Shown: positions 18,967 to 29,183 of the stretch, one piece after another
Layout of the letters: every line of letters starts with the position of its first letter
Numbering within the stretch: the first letter of the stretch is position 1
NCBI GenBank assembly: GCA_017405805.1
Contig: JAFQZU010000008.1
Location: forward strand, 80,981 to 144,980
Direction of reading: 5' to 3'
DNA length: 64,000 bases
Origin: Lachnospiraceae bacterium
GTDB lineage: Bacteria > Bacillota > Clostridia > Lachnospirales > Lachnospiraceae
The notes under the pieces: model-generated
The model's database searches: none
The model's input: only the letters and a program-made list of their open reading frames with translations
Told to the model about the DNA's origin: nothing
Position numbers and translations under genes: made by a program

Positions 18967-19682
18967 GATTCGTTCTCCTTTCCTGTGATGTACTGCTTAT
19001 ATCCCATTCCGTATTTGGAAAAATTCGTCTTCCTTATGCCGAGTTCGCTCATGCGTCTGGCAAGCTCCAGGGGCACTGCCCGCTCGAATTTGAGTTCCAT
19101 CAGCCGCTGCCCTTCTGAAAGGAGCGGCTTTCCTTCGCCTCCTCCCGAGAGCCGCAGGTTCCAGGTCCTCCAGCAGATGTTCTCATCCAGCGTGATCCGC
19201 AGGTGCGGGTCCTTCGTTCCGGCCAGGGCGACTCTGTCGTAGCTGACAGCCATCGCAGGCCGCAGGCCCTCATAATACTCTCGAAAGTATGCGATCTCCC
19301 TGTCGATCTGCGGGTGGTCGGTCCGCGGGAGCGGTCTGCCCTCCCGCATGCATTTTTCCGCTTCCGCACAGGACAGGCTCACTCTTCGTTTATAGACGAT
19401 CCCGTCATATTTTTTCTTGATCTCCATGAAGACCCGTGTATCGCCCTCCGGCACCCCGTAACTTCGGAGCCGGAGCTTTTCTTTATATACAGGCTTTTCG
19501 AGCGATGTGCGGATCAGCCTGTAGTCGGGCGTGTCATAATAGGTATTGAGGATCTTTGTCCTGCCGTATTCGTCCACGGCCGCCATCTCCAGGATCTTCG
19601 GCATCAGGCCTTCATACTGCTCCGGGCTGAGAAGGAATTTACACTCCACTCTCGCAAAACTGTCCTGATAGCTGTTTCCCAT
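18879..19682 (-). CDS. VTC-domain polyphosphate polymerase
   Basis: 267 residues, nearly all a VTC domain: RVECKFLLS (E-x-K), KEKLRLRSYG, FMEIKKKYDGIVYKRRV and MELKFERAVP supply the acidic and basic residues lining the catalytic tunnel. Eukaryotic VTC4 polymerises phosphate from ATP; bacterial homologues are less studied. The usual family end KYGMGYKQY is followed here by about 33 extra residues read within the DUF4956 gene, an unusual 88-bp overlap that may come from loss of a stop codon. Confidence 0.85.
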   Translation of the reverse strand: MGNSYQDSFARVECKFLLSPEQYEGLMPKILEMAAVDEYGRTKILNTYYDTPDYRLIRTSLEKPVYKEKLRLRSYGVPEGDTRVFMEIKKKYDGIVYKRRVSLSCAEAEKCMREGRPLPRTDHPQIDREIAYFREYYEGLRPAMAVSYDRVALAGTKDPHLRITLDENICWRTWNLRLSGGGEGKPLLSEGQRLMELKFERAVPLELARRMSELGIRKTNFSKYGMGYKQYITGKENESCQIFFLHPSYQTAASRAKASFSARSVPC

Positions 19683-19962
19683 GAAAGCCTCCTTTCCGGC
19701 GCCTTTTTCTTTCCGGACGCCTTTGTTTCATTTGCTATATCTGCATTGTAGGCGGCGAACCTTAATGAAAACTTAGAAAACAAAAAAACTTATCCCGCCC
19801 TCTCTGCCAGCGGATGAAAAATAGAATACATGGAAAAGTATCCGCTTCCAGTCTGCAGAGACAGTCTGCGAGGCCGCCTGCAGGTCCTGAAAGGCCGCAT
19901 ATAAAGAAAAAAGGCCCCCGCGCCCTCGCGCGAAAGCCCCCGGAAGGAACCTGTACAATCCT

Positions 19963-22900
19963 TCACAAAATCTCTATCTCCTGTTTCAGTCCAAAAGAAA
20001 ACAGGATCTTCTGTCTCACCTTTCTCCCCGTGATCCGCTCCAGCGCCTCAGCGTAATAATCCATCTGGACCTTGTACCGGCCCGCGAGCTCTTCCGCGGA
20101 GCTGACCCGGTCCGTCTTGTAGTCCACGAGGACGAGCCCGCCCTCCTCCTCGAAGAAAGCGTCCATAATACCCTGGACCAGGACCGTCTCCTCCTCCGGA
20201 TACCCGCTCCCGAGCCGGCTCGCCGGAACGCCCAGCACGAAGGGCTGTTCGCGGAACAGTTTCCTCCGGGCATGCGCCGCAGCCATGCGGGCCGCAAGGG
20301 GCGAGCGCAGGAACTGCAGCAGCACGCCGGCCGGTATTTCCTCGGCGTAAAGCTGCGGGATCCTTCCCTGCTCGGCCAGCTCCCGTCTCCACATGTCCAA
20401 TTCTTCTTTTGTGCACCCTTTCGGATCCGCGAAGCGTTCGTAGGGGAACAGTTCCAACAGGCGATGCACGGCCGTGCCGTAATCTGTCCCGCGGAGCCTT
20501 CGCGGTGCAGTCTGCTCGTCTTTCTCCTCCGCAGTCTCCGATCCTTCCCCGGCAAAAAACGGGATCACCGGACTGATCTCCTCGGGCGGAAACAGTGCAT
20601 GCGCCTCCTCTGCAGGCGTTTCTCCCGGGGACTCCTCCCGGATCGCCGCCATCTTGAGCTCCGAGACAGAGGTCATCGTGTACAGGCCGTCCAGTCTCTC
20701 ACCGGCGTACCGGCGTGAGAAGCGCTCTTCCAGCGCCGCGGCCAGTGCGGGATCCGGCAGCGTGTCCGCCGCCCCGGCAAAGCCCGGCTCTGCGCCCGGC
20801 TCCAGAGTTTCCAGCTTCTGCCGGAACGCTGCGAGATCGTCCATCTCCTCCTGCGTGCCCGCAGCTTTTTGCAGATCACTTTCTTTATAGAAGCGGAAGG
20901 CAAAGAGGTCCTCCTCTCCCGGCTGCACTTCCTGCGCCCCCAGAACGGCCATGCAGAGCAGTTCCATAAAGGTCGAAGTTTTACCGATCGCAGCTGCGGT
21001 ATACTTGTCCTCCTCTCCGGTGAAAGGAATGCGTACAAGGCCCTCCCGCACCTGTTTCAGAACAGAAGCGGGCAGACGGCTCTGCAGATCCTCCAGATAC
21101 TGTTCGGGATCCTTCCCGCTGCCGGTCAGGATCAGCTTTTCCTTGGCGCGGGTCATGGCGACGTAGAGGACGCGCAGTTCTTCGCCCAGGGAGTCGCGCC
21201 GTATTTTGTCGGCGATGGCCCTTGCGCGGAGCGTAGAGGTGCGCGCGTGCAGGGAAGGAACGAACAGATCCGTCCCTGCGCCCCAGTCATTGTCCAGGAT
21301 AAAGGATCCCGAACTGTCGTGGGACAGAAAGCTGTAGCGCTTGGAGAGACCGCACACAAAGCAGACCGGGAATTCCAGGCCTTTGCTCTTGTGAATGCTC
21401 ATGATCCGCACGACGTCCGCGCCCTCCCCCAGGATGTTCGCCTCGCCGTAGTCCATCTCGCGCCGCTTGGTCTGTTCAATATAGCGCACGAAGGAAAACA
21501 GGCCCGAGACCGCCGTGGAATCGAACTTGACCGCCTGTGCTTTGAGCATATGGAGATTGGCGCCCCGCTGCTCGCCTCCGGGAAGCGCCCTGCAGTGATC
21601 CTCGTAGCCGGTCTCCTCCAGAAGCGCCTCCACGAGCGCGTGGATGCTCAGCCATTTCTTCCTCCGGCGCCAGGTGTCCAGAAAATCCAGAAATCCCGCC
21701 GCTTTTTCGCGCAGCAGCCTGTCGGCCGCGGAAACCGCTCCCCCGTCCGAAGAGAGACTGCCGCCCTCCCCGGGTTCCCGCGCCGCGCGCACGAGGGCGT
21801 CGTAAAACATCCCCTCCGGCGTCCCGACCCGGATCCGCGCGGCTTCCTCCTCCGTGAAACCGCCGAAATAACTGTGCATGACGCCGTACAGGGGGATGTC
21901 CTGCCTGGGATTGTCCAGCACCTGTAAGAGCTGCAGGACCGTGCGAATCTCCTGCGCGGCGTAATAGCCGGCCCTCGATTCCACGTAAACCGGGATCCCG
22001 CACTGCTCCAGCACCTCCCGGAAGATCTCGTCCCAGCCCTTGGGACTGCGCATCAGGATCACGATGTCCCCGAAACGGCACGGGCGCTGCACGCCGTCCT
22101 CCGTGACGGGAAGGGTCCCCACCAGTTCCCGGATCCGTGCGGCTGTCATGAGCGCCTCTTTTCCGGCCCTGCTCAAAACGGGCATCGAAGCGCTTGCGCT
22201 CTCCTCCACTTCCGTCTCTTCCTGCGGAGTATCCGCCGTGTCCGTGATCAGGATTTCCGTGCGATAGGCATTTTGATCCGCCGCCTCCGGATACACGGCC
22301 CCGGTCTTGAGCGCCGCCGCCCCGTCGTACTGCACGCCGCCGATCTCCCGGCGCATGATCCTCGCAAAAACAGCGTTCACCGAATCCAGCACCTGTGCCC
22401 GGCTCCGGAAGTTGCTGTCCAGGTCGATCCGCTCCGTGAGCGGGTCGTCCTCCCGGTACAGACCGTACTTCTCCATAAAGATCTCGGGCCGCGCCTGCCG
22501 GAACTTATAGATGCTCTGCTTGACGTCTCCCACCATGAAGCGGTTGTATCTTCCCTCGTCCTCGGTGGATATGATCCGCAGCAGCACCTCCTGCACGTCG
22601 CTGCTGTCCTGGTACTCGTCGATCAGGATCTCGTCATAATGCTCCTTATATGCCAGGGCTGCCCGGCGCGGGACATAAGTGCCGTCCTCCGCCTTCTCCG
22701 CCAGGATCTGCAGGGCGAAGTGCTCGAGATCGCTGAAATCGATGACGTTTTTTTCTCTTTTGGCGCGCGCATAGGCCTCGCCGTATCCCGCTGCCAGCTG
22801 CGCCAGCTTCTTCATGCGCGGACTGACCTCCCGCATGATCTCCAGCTCCGTATCCGCATCGGTCCCGACCAGCTCCTTTGCCAGGGAAGCGATGGATTCC

Positions 22901-23871
22901 TTGATGGTCTCGCGGCGTTTTTTGACGAGCTCCTGCAGGCCTTTGTCGATCCCCTGAGCGGCCGCATTGCGGATGGGAGGAAGCTTTCCGAACTTCACCC
23001 CGGCAAGTTCCCGGAGCGCCGTCCAGAGCGCGCCGGTTTCCTGCGCCGTCATATGGCCGGGCACGGGAGCCGCGCCGGTATCGCCAAGCGCCTTTTGATA
23101 CGCCTCTTTGTCCGCGCGCAGGACCGCCTCGTAAGGGAAGGGGCCGCCCGGCTCGAGACATGCTTCGACCGCCCTGTCGAAGAGCTGCGTCAGTTCCAGG
23201 GCCCTCTCATAGTAGGCGCAGAGGAAGGACTGGAGCCACAGCGTCTGCAAAAGCGCCTCTTCACTCCCGATCTCATAATCCGTTTCCCTCTCGCGAAGCC
23301 ACTGCTGCGGATCGGGATGACTCGTGGACCGCTCGTACAGCCGGTCGATCAGCCCGGCCAGCCGCTCGTCGCCGCCTCCCTGGCAGAAAAACTCCAGACA
23401 GTCGTGAAAATCGGGGTCCCCCTCCTCGTGAAGCTGCTCCATATAGGCGTCCATAACGTCTGCCTTAAGGAGCTTCGCCTCGTCCTCGTCCATCTGCCTG
23501 AAAGCGGGATCCAGCCCGATCTCGCTGAACTGGTTGCGGACGAGCACAGTAAAAAAGCTGTCCATGGTCGTGATCTGGGCGCCATGCATCAGCGTCTCCT
23601 GCTTCTGCAGGTGCTCGTTCCCGGGATCCTCCTGCAGGCGCAGGGCGATGGCCGCCGCGATGCGCTCCCGCATCTGGGCCGCCGCGGCCCTGGTAAAGGT
23701 CACGACCAGCAGGCGGTCGATATCCGACGGGTGCTCCCCCTCCGTGATCATGCGGATGATCCGCTCCACGAGGACGGCTGTTTTGCCGCTGCCCGCGGCC
23801 GCCGAGACCAGTATGTTATGTTTTCTGGCGCAGAGTACTTTTTCCTGCTGCGGTGTAAACTGTATTGCCAT
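19963..23871 (-). CDS. addA: ATP-dependent helicase/nuclease subunit A
   Basis: 1302 residues. UvrD-like helicase with Walker A SAAAGSGKTAVLV (about 23-35), DEYQDSS in motif II, and VMSIHKSKGLEFP-type motif V (here RIMSIHKSKGLEFPVCF). The C-terminal nuclease domain has YGTAVHRLLEL and LVLVDYKTDRVSS, the catalytic Asp-Glu/Lys core of the RecB nuclease family. With AddB it processes double-strand breaks to recombinogenic ends. Starts 18 bp after addB. About 280 bp upstream of VTC with no clear gene between. Confidence 0.96.
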   Translation of the reverse strand: MAIQFTPQQEKVLCARKHNILVSAAAGSGKTAVLVERIIRMITEGEHPSDIDRLLVVTFTRAAAAQMRERIAAAIALRLQEDPGNEHLQKQETLMHGAQITTMDSFFTVLVRNQFSEIGLDPAFRQMDEDEAKLLKADVMDAYMEQLHEEGDPDFHDCLEFFCQGGGDERLAGLIDRLYERSTSHPDPQQWLRERETDYEIGSEEALLQTLWLQSFLCAYYERALELTQLFDRAVEACLEPGGPFPYEAVLRADKEAYQKALGDTGAAPVPGHMTAQETGALWTALRELAGVKFGKLPPIRNAAAQGIDKGLQELVKKRRETIKESIASLAKELVGTDADTELEIMREVSPRMKKLAQLAAGYGEAYARAKREKNVIDFSDLEHFALQILAEKAEDGTYVPRRAALAYKEHYDEILIDEYQDSSDVQEVLLRIISTEDEGRYNRFMVGDVKQSIYKFRQARPEIFMEKYGLYREDDPLTERIDLDSNFRSRAQVLDSVNAVFARIMRREIGGVQYDGAAALKTGAVYPEAADQNAYRTEILITDTADTPQEETEVEESASASMPVLSRAGKEALMTAARIRELVGTLPVTEDGVQRPCRFGDIVILMRSPKGWDEIFREVLEQCGIPVYVESRAGYYAAQEIRTVLQLLQVLDNPRQDIPLYGVMHSYFGGFTEEEAARIRVGTPEGMFYDALVRAAREPGEGGSLSSDGGAVSAADRLLREKAAGFLDFLDTWRRRKKWLSIHALVEALLEETGYEDHCRALPGGEQRGANLHMLKAQAVKFDSTAVSGLFSFVRYIEQTKRREMDYGEANILGEGADVVRIMSIHKSKGLEFPVCFVCGLSKRYSFLSHDSSGSFILDNDWGAGTDLFVPSLHARTSTLRARAIADKIRRDSLGEELRVLYVAMTRAKEKLILTGSGKDPEQYLEDLQSRLPASVLKQVREGLVRIPFTGEEDKYTAAAIGKTSTFMELLCMAVLGAQEVQPGEEDLFAFRFYKESDLQKAAGTQEEMDDLAAFRQKLETLEPGAEPGFAGAADTLPDPALAAALEERFSRRYAGERLDGLYTMTSVSELKMAAIREESPGETPAEEAHALFPPEEISPVIPFFAGEGSETAEEKDEQTAPRRLRGTDYGTAVHRLLELFPYERFADPKGCTKEELDMWRRELAEQGRIPQLYAEEIPAGVLLQFLRSPLAARMAAAHARRKLFREQPFVLGVPASRLGSGYPEEETVLVQGIMDAFFEEEGGLVLVDYKTDRVSSAEELAGRYKVQMDYYAEALERITGRKVRQKILFSFGLKQEIEIL

Positions 23872-23889
23872 GATCTGTATCCCTCCGCG

Positions 23890-26800
23890 TCAGATGTCCC
23901 GGAACCCGTATCCGGGGATCCGCACGTCAAAACCGCAAACGTCCTTGTAGGGGCAGTAGCCGCAGGCCGTTCCCTCTTTGGAATCGCGCACGGGATTGGC
24001 CTCCGCGCTGCCCGCAAGGATCTCCTCCGCCAGCAAGCAGAGCACCCCCCGCACCTTCTCCGACATGTCCTGAAACTCCCCGGACGTATAGATCCTGGAA
24101 GCGGCGGTAAAATCCCCGCTCCGGGTAAAACCGGCCGGAATGACGTCCGAAGTGCCCGTAAGTCCCCCGTCCAGAAGATCCAGTGCCTCCCTGTCGCTGC
24201 TGACAAGGCCTGTGGGCCGCAGAGCTCTCCGTATCTTCTTCTCTATATCTTCCTCAGCCTCTCCCGTCCGCATGCCTTCGATCATGCGGTCCGCGGATAT
24301 GACATCCCGCTGCACGGGATCCGTCATCCTGTAGTAGAGCATGGCCGCCGGGACGACCTTCAGCTCCGGATTCTGCGTCCTGAGCACCTTCAGGGCGGCG
24401 TTCATGTAAAGGATCAGCTGCAGCTGCAGCCCGATTTCGATCCGTTCCGGCTCCAGCTGGTGCATGCCCGATTTATAGTCCAGGATCTTCACGTAAAGCG
24501 TGTCGTCTTTTCTCGCCAGATCCATCCGGTCGATGCGGCCGATCAGCTGCAGGCGGCGCCCGCCAGACAGCGGGAAGACAAGGCCACCCTGCCCGCCAAA
24601 AGAGATCTCCTCCCCGGCCGGCTCAAAGCTCCCCTTCCGCAGCTGGTACTGGAGCGTCTCCACCGTCCGCTCGAGGATCCTCTGCAGGCGTCTCAGCCGG
24701 TAAGCGCTTCTGGCCGTATCGTACAGGATCAGGTCGTGATAGGCAACAGCCGTCTCCCGCAGTACTTCTTCCGCCAGCGCGCGCCCCTCTTCGGGACTGA
24801 AACCGCGCCAGGAAGTGCCTCTTTCGGCGAGCCTGTTTCCGAAGATCTCCACACTCTTATGGAGGATGGTACCGGCGTCCACAGCCTCAAAATCAAAAGT
24901 CTTCCGCTCCGCAAGACGCAGACCGTACCGCAGGAAATGGCGCAGCCGGCACTGCGCCGCCATCTCCATTCTCGAGATGCTGCCCGCGATTGATCTCCCG
25001 TAAAGCCCCTGTGCGGTCTCCGGCCCGATCCGGGCAGGATCGTAGCGAAGAAAAGCTGCGTTCTTGAGTCTTCGCAAGGCGGCCGTATCCTCCCCGCGCC
25101 GCATCAGGAACCCGTAGACCGTGCGGACCTGCTCTTCCTCTTTTGAGCCGGCCTTATAGTACCCGTCCGCCAGTTCGCGCAGCTGCCCGGCCAGCCAGGC
25201 CTGCGCGTCGCGGGATCCCGTCAGCTGCTCCGAGACGGGCCGCAGATCCGGGTATTCCACCTCCAGCCCCGGGAACATCCCGCTGACCATGTGGATCAGA
25301 TAAGACGGGCGAAGGCTCTTTCCGTCGGCGGATTTGTCCGCATAGCTCAGGATCAGCCTGTCCGTGGGTTTTGTCATATTGATGTAGAGATAGAGCCGCT
25401 GCAGATACATCTGCTCGCGGGGCGCCGGCGACAGCTCCACGCCTGCCCCTGCCAGAAATTCCCTGTCCAGATCCGACAGGAGGCCGCCCGACGAGACGCT
25501 CCTGGGAATGCTCCCGTCGCACACGCCGGCAAAAAAGAGCACTTTCACCTCCGGGAGCCTCGTTCTCTCGATGTCTCCCACAAGGAGCCGGTCCGCCTGC
25601 GCGGGCAGCGTCCCGAGACGGATCTCATTGAGGCCCGCGTCCAGGATATCCCTGTAGTCCTCCGCCGATATTTTCTCGTCGGAAAGCAGCAGCCAGATCT
25701 GCTCGAGGAGCTCGATCACGGCCCGGTAAAGCTGACTGTACTGCTTCTCCCGGACGGCGTCGCCCTCCTCCCGAAAGGCGTCTGCCAGTTTCTTTGTCTT
25801 CTCCTCCATGCGGCAGCCCGCCATGAAGCGGTAAAGCGCCGCCGTCCGCTCCGCGGCCGTCTTCACGGCTGCGCGTTTTCCCAGCGCCTCCTCGGTTCCC
25901 AGAAGCGGGGCGAGCTCCTCCAGAAGCCGTTTCCGCAGAGGCTCGCACACATCGTCAAAAGGCATCAGCCACTTCTTTTTCCCCCTGATCCCGTGTTCGA
26001 TGCAGAAGTTTTCCAGGACGTCTGCCTCCTCCTGCGTGATTTCGCTCATGCCGCTGCGAAGGTAGCGGAAAAACGCCTCGTAGGAATACCCCGACGAGGG
26101 GATATCAAGGGCGCTCCGTATTGCCTCCGTGAGCGGATTGAGGCCGATCGTGCTGGTCCTGTCGAGATAGACCGGGATCCCGAAGCGGCTGCCCTGACGC
26201 TCCAGAAGCTCGCCGTAGGTCTGCAGATCCCCGGTCACGACCGCGATATCCTTATACCGGTATCCCTTCTCCGTCACAAGTCTCCGGATGGCGATGCAGA
26301 TCTGCCGCACCTCGCCGGCCGGGTCCGCCGCAGCCCGTATGGAGACAGATTCCTTTCCCGACCCGTTATAGGGCACGAGCGGATACCGGAACAAATGCTT
26401 TTCCAGATGGGCCAGCGGCGCGTTCCCGGCGTATCGGACCGCCGGCGCACCTGCGGCATAGCTGTCTGCGGGAGCTCCCCCGGCGCCGATGTAGAGATCT
26501 TTCCCCCGCTGCAGGCCTTCCTTTACGGCGATGGCATGCAGGTCGCGGATGGTCTTTCTGGTCAGATAGAACAGCGCCTGCTCGCGGCCGGCGTTTCCGC
26601 GATCCTCCACCCACGAGGGAGAAGGGCCGCCGTCCGTCCCGAAGTCCAGGCTGATCACCACATCCCGCGCCGTCCTGATCAGGGCGGCGAGGACCTTCAG
26701 CTGAACAGGCGTAAAGCCCGTGAAACCGTCCAGTACGATAACGCTGTCCTTTAAAAAGGCGGAATGGGGAATCGTCTCCGACAGAAGTCCCAGCCGCTGT

Positions 26801-27357
26801 TCGGACGTGATGAACTGTTTTTCCTCCTCCTTGATGAAGGCCTCCATCAAAAGCCCGATGTCGTGCAGCCGCGCCGCCAGAGCGCCCTTTCCCGCGCGCT
26901 GCGCCTCCGTGCGCATCGCCTCGACCTGCTCCACGCCGATCCCGTATTGCATGAACTCGGACACGACGGATTTGACCTCGGAGATCATGCCATGCCTGTG
27001 GATACTGCCCCCAAGGATCTGCAGGTCCTTCTCACAGCGCCCTGCGATGCGGCGCAGCACCAGGCCCTTTCCCACGTCGTTGAGCACGGCGCGCCGATCC
27101 TCCCCGGCTTCTGCAAAGACCCTGTGGGACAGTCTTCCGAAGCTCAGCACGTCCACGTTCATGATGCCCTTATTTGCGCTTTCACGGACAAGGTCCATCT
27201 GCGTCTGCATGGAGTACTGCTCCGGCACGATCAGAAAGAAGCCCGGCCGTGCTGAATCCAGATCCCGCATGGACTCCGCCGCCCCCTCGAGAAGAAACCT
27301 GTGAAGATATGTACTTTTACCGGCGCCCGATGCGCCCAGACAGAACCTGTATGCCAT
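23890..27357 (-). CDS. addB: ATP-dependent helicase/nuclease subunit B
   Basis: 1155 residues. N-terminal nucleotide-binding loop FCLGASGAGKSTYL, a long degenerate helicase region, and a C-terminal nuclease domain with LYVKILDYKSGMH. Cysteines C1132, C1135 and C1141 in CGYCPYKDVC plus an earlier one in AQCRLRHFLRYG form the Fe-S staple expected for AddB. First gene of the addBA operon; the locus B hairpin lies upstream. Confidence 0.95.
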   Translation of the reverse strand: MAYRFCLGASGAGKSTYLHRFLLEGAAESMRDLDSARPGFFLIVPEQYSMQTQMDLVRESANKGIMNVDVLSFGRLSHRVFAEAGEDRRAVLNDVGKGLVLRRIAGRCEKDLQILGGSIHRHGMISEVKSVVSEFMQYGIGVEQVEAMRTEAQRAGKGALAARLHDIGLLMEAFIKEEEKQFITSEQRLGLLSETIPHSAFLKDSVIVLDGFTGFTPVQLKVLAALIRTARDVVISLDFGTDGGPSPSWVEDRGNAGREQALFYLTRKTIRDLHAIAVKEGLQRGKDLYIGAGGAPADSYAAGAPAVRYAGNAPLAHLEKHLFRYPLVPYNGSGKESVSIRAAADPAGEVRQICIAIRRLVTEKGYRYKDIAVVTGDLQTYGELLERQGSRFGIPVYLDRTSTIGLNPLTEAIRSALDIPSSGYSYEAFFRYLRSGMSEITQEEADVLENFCIEHGIRGKKKWLMPFDDVCEPLRKRLLEELAPLLGTEEALGKRAAVKTAAERTAALYRFMAGCRMEEKTKKLADAFREEGDAVREKQYSQLYRAVIELLEQIWLLLSDEKISAEDYRDILDAGLNEIRLGTLPAQADRLLVGDIERTRLPEVKVLFFAGVCDGSIPRSVSSGGLLSDLDREFLAGAGVELSPAPREQMYLQRLYLYINMTKPTDRLILSYADKSADGKSLRPSYLIHMVSGMFPGLEVEYPDLRPVSEQLTGSRDAQAWLAGQLRELADGYYKAGSKEEEQVRTVYGFLMRRGEDTAALRRLKNAAFLRYDPARIGPETAQGLYGRSIAGSISRMEMAAQCRLRHFLRYGLRLAERKTFDFEAVDAGTILHKSVEIFGNRLAERGTSWRGFSPEEGRALAEEVLRETAVAYHDLILYDTARSAYRLRRLQRILERTVETLQYQLRKGSFEPAGEEISFGGQGGLVFPLSGGRRLQLIGRIDRMDLARKDDTLYVKILDYKSGMHQLEPERIEIGLQLQLILYMNAALKVLRTQNPELKVVPAAMLYYRMTDPVQRDVISADRMIEGMRTGEAEEDIEKKIRRALRPTGLVSSDREALDLLDGGLTGTSDVIPAGFTRSGDFTAASRIYTSGEFQDMSEKVRGVLCLLAEEILAGSAEANPVRDSKEGTACGYCPYKDVCGFDVRIPGYGFRDI

Positions 27358-27420
27358 GCTGCTCTCCGTATCTTCTGCAAACCTGCCGCAATTTCACTCC
27401 CTCTATTATACTACAAACAG

Positions 27421-27585
27421 CGCCGCCGGACTTTAATGGTCATGCTGCGTATGCACTAAAAAGCAGCCATATATATGCGCCGCAGGACTTTCGTGGTCAC
27501 GGTGTGTGCGTATAGAAAAAGCAGCCATATATATGCGCCACAGGACTTTAGTGGTCACGGTCCAAGGCGCATATATATGGCTGCT
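27421..27585. repeat. Degenerate 57/58-bp direct repeats ending in a 20-bp perfect hairpin (locus B)
   Basis: The left arm AGCAGCCATATATATGCGCC occurs at 27462 and again at 27520, 58 bp apart, after a partial copy of the unit from 27421. The last arm (27520-27539) pairs perfectly with 27566-27585 over a 26-nt loop ending GTGGTCACGGTCCAA. No U-tract follows. It lies between the addB start and the permease stop. The stem differs entirely from locus A, but the loop end and the plan are the same. Confidence 0.9.
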
Positions 27586-27602
27586 ATCATCACACACAGC
27601 TC

Positions 27603-29069
27603 TTACTTACTTTCCTTCTCCAACTCTTCAATCACCGAATCCCCATGGATGATCTCAAAATCCACACCCGTCGCATTCGGCTCATCATCGATAAAGTTGT
27701 AATCCTTCCCGGGCAGCACCGCATTGAGGATAATCCCCACAAGCGATCCCACTGCCAGTCCGGAGAGACTGATGCTGGCGCTTCCGATGGAAATATTGAT
27801 GGCGCCGACATTGGAGTAGCTGATACCGATGGACAGCACCAGGATCATGGCTGCGATCAGTACGTTCCGGCTCTTGGAGAAGTCCACGTGGGTCTCGATC
27901 AGGTTCCGCACGCCGACGGCGGAGATCATGCCGTAGAGCACGAGGGAAATACCGCCGATGGTCGCGGAGGGCATTACTTCGATGACTGCCGCGAACTTGG
28001 GGCAGAAGGAAAGGATGATCGCGAAGTAGGCCGCGATGCGGATGACCAGCGGATCATACACCTTGGTGAGCGTCAGGACGCCAGTGTTCTCGCCGTATGT
28101 CGTGTTGGCGGGCGCGCCGAACAGGGATGCGATCGTGGTCGCAAGTCCGTCTCCCGTCAGCGTCCTGTGCAGGCCGGGACTCTTGATGTAATTCACGCCC
28201 ACGGTGGAGGAGATGGCGGAGATATCGCCGATATGCTCCATCATGGTCGCCAGGGCGATCGGCACGATGGTGATCACACTGCTGACGAGGAGGGAACTGT
28301 CAAGATTTCCGCCCGTAAAAATGGAAAATACGGTCTTCTCGTAATGGATCGGGATCCCGATCAGTTTCGCCTGCGCGACGGGCGTAAAGTCGATCAGGCC
28401 CGCAATGGCGGCGCACAGATAGGAGCCGATGACGCCCAGAAGGATCGGGATGATCTTGATCATGCCCCTGCCCCAGATATTGCAGATGACGACGATCAGG
28501 ATGGCCACGATGGCGAGCCACCAGGTTCCCTGCAGGACCGGCTTTCCGGCGGCGCTCAGGATCGGTTCGCCGGCCTCGTTGGTCGCGGGCACCATGATGT
28601 TATTCAGTGCAGAGGGCGCCAGGTTCAGCCCGATCGCGATGATGATCGGTCCGGTCACGACCGGCGGGAAATAGCGCATGACTTTGCGCGCGCCAAACGC
28701 TTTAAACAGCGCTGCGAGCACCAGGTACAGAAGACCTGCGCAGGCCACGCCAAAACACGCATACGGCAGAAGCGCACTGGAACTGCCGTCCGCGTTCAGC
28801 GGCGCGATGGCCGCGTATCCGCCCAGAAAGGCGAAGGAAGATCCCAAAAAGGCGGGGACTTTTTTGCCGGTGATCAGGTGGAAAAGCAGGGTCCCGATCC
28901 CCGCAAAAAGCAGTGTCGTAGAGACATCAAGTCCTGTGATCAGCGGCACGACGACCGTGGCGCCGAACATGGCGAACATATGCTGCAGGCCGAGCACCAG
29001 CGTCCTTCCGGTGCCGAGCCCTTTTACGCTGTAGATGGGGGTCTCGCCGACTTTCATCTGTTGATTCAT
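27603..29069 (-). CDS. uraA: Uracil/xanthine permease (NCS2 family)
   Basis: 488 residues with about 12-14 membrane segments. Starts MNQQMKVGETPIYSVKGLGTGRTLVLGLQHMFAMFGATVVVPL, the classic NCS2 entry helix. The substrate-binding stretch around AMMEHIGDISAISSTVG and GAPANTTYGENTGVL matches uracil permeases (E in the E-N-T-G motif). Imports nucleobase by proton symport. The GGAGG site is 14 nt from the ATG; the longer open frame to 29138 contains that site, so it is not the start. Confidence 0.92.
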   Translation of the reverse strand: MNQQMKVGETPIYSVKGLGTGRTLVLGLQHMFAMFGATVVVPLITGLDVSTTLLFAGIGTLLFHLITGKKVPAFLGSSFAFLGGYAAIAPLNADGSSSALLPYACFGVACAGLLYLVLAALFKAFGARKVMRYFPPVVTGPIIIAIGLNLAPSALNNIMVPATNEAGEPILSAAGKPVLQGTWWLAIVAILIVVICNIWGRGMIKIIPILLGVIGSYLCAAIAGLIDFTPVAQAKLIGIPIHYEKTVFSIFTGGNLDSSLLVSSVITIVPIALATMMEHIGDISAISSTVGVNYIKSPGLHRTLTGDGLATTIASLFGAPANTTYGENTGVLTLTKVYDPLVIRIAAYFAIILSFCPKFAAVIEVMPSATIGGISLVLYGMISAVGVRNLIETHVDFSKSRNVLIAAMILVLSIGISYSNVGAINISIGSASISLSGLAVGSLVGIILNAVLPGKDYNFIDDEPNATGVDFEIIHGDSVIEELEKESK

Positions 29070-29133
29070 GGTTCTTGTTAAATCCTCCTTTGTATATAAC
29101 ATAGTCCGCGGCACGATGTGCCCGACATAAGAA

Positions 29134-29173
29134 AACACGTACAGAAGAGAAATAATATTCCCTCTGACGTGTT
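29134..29173 (-). terminator. Terminator hairpin after the acidic repeat protein gene
   Basis: Long imperfect stem: outer arms AACACGT (29134-29140) and ACGTGTT (29167-29173) with an inner pairing CAGAAGAGAAA/TTCCCTCTG, then TTTTC on the minus strand. It sits directly after the stop at 29184 and upstream of the permease leader. Confidence 0.65.
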
Positions 29174-29183
29174 CCTTTCCTGA

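Noticed and set aside
19860-19945. Possible terminator after addA
   Set aside because: A small CGCGC/GCGCG stem is followed by six bases before a T-run; the geometry is poor, so it is not listed as a feature.
22273-24993. 906-codon open frame on plus, opposite addA/addB
   Set aside because: It lies fully antisense to two clear genes, has no family likeness and is a by-product of GC-rich codon use. The same holds for 31678-34470 plus, opposite glnS and guaB.
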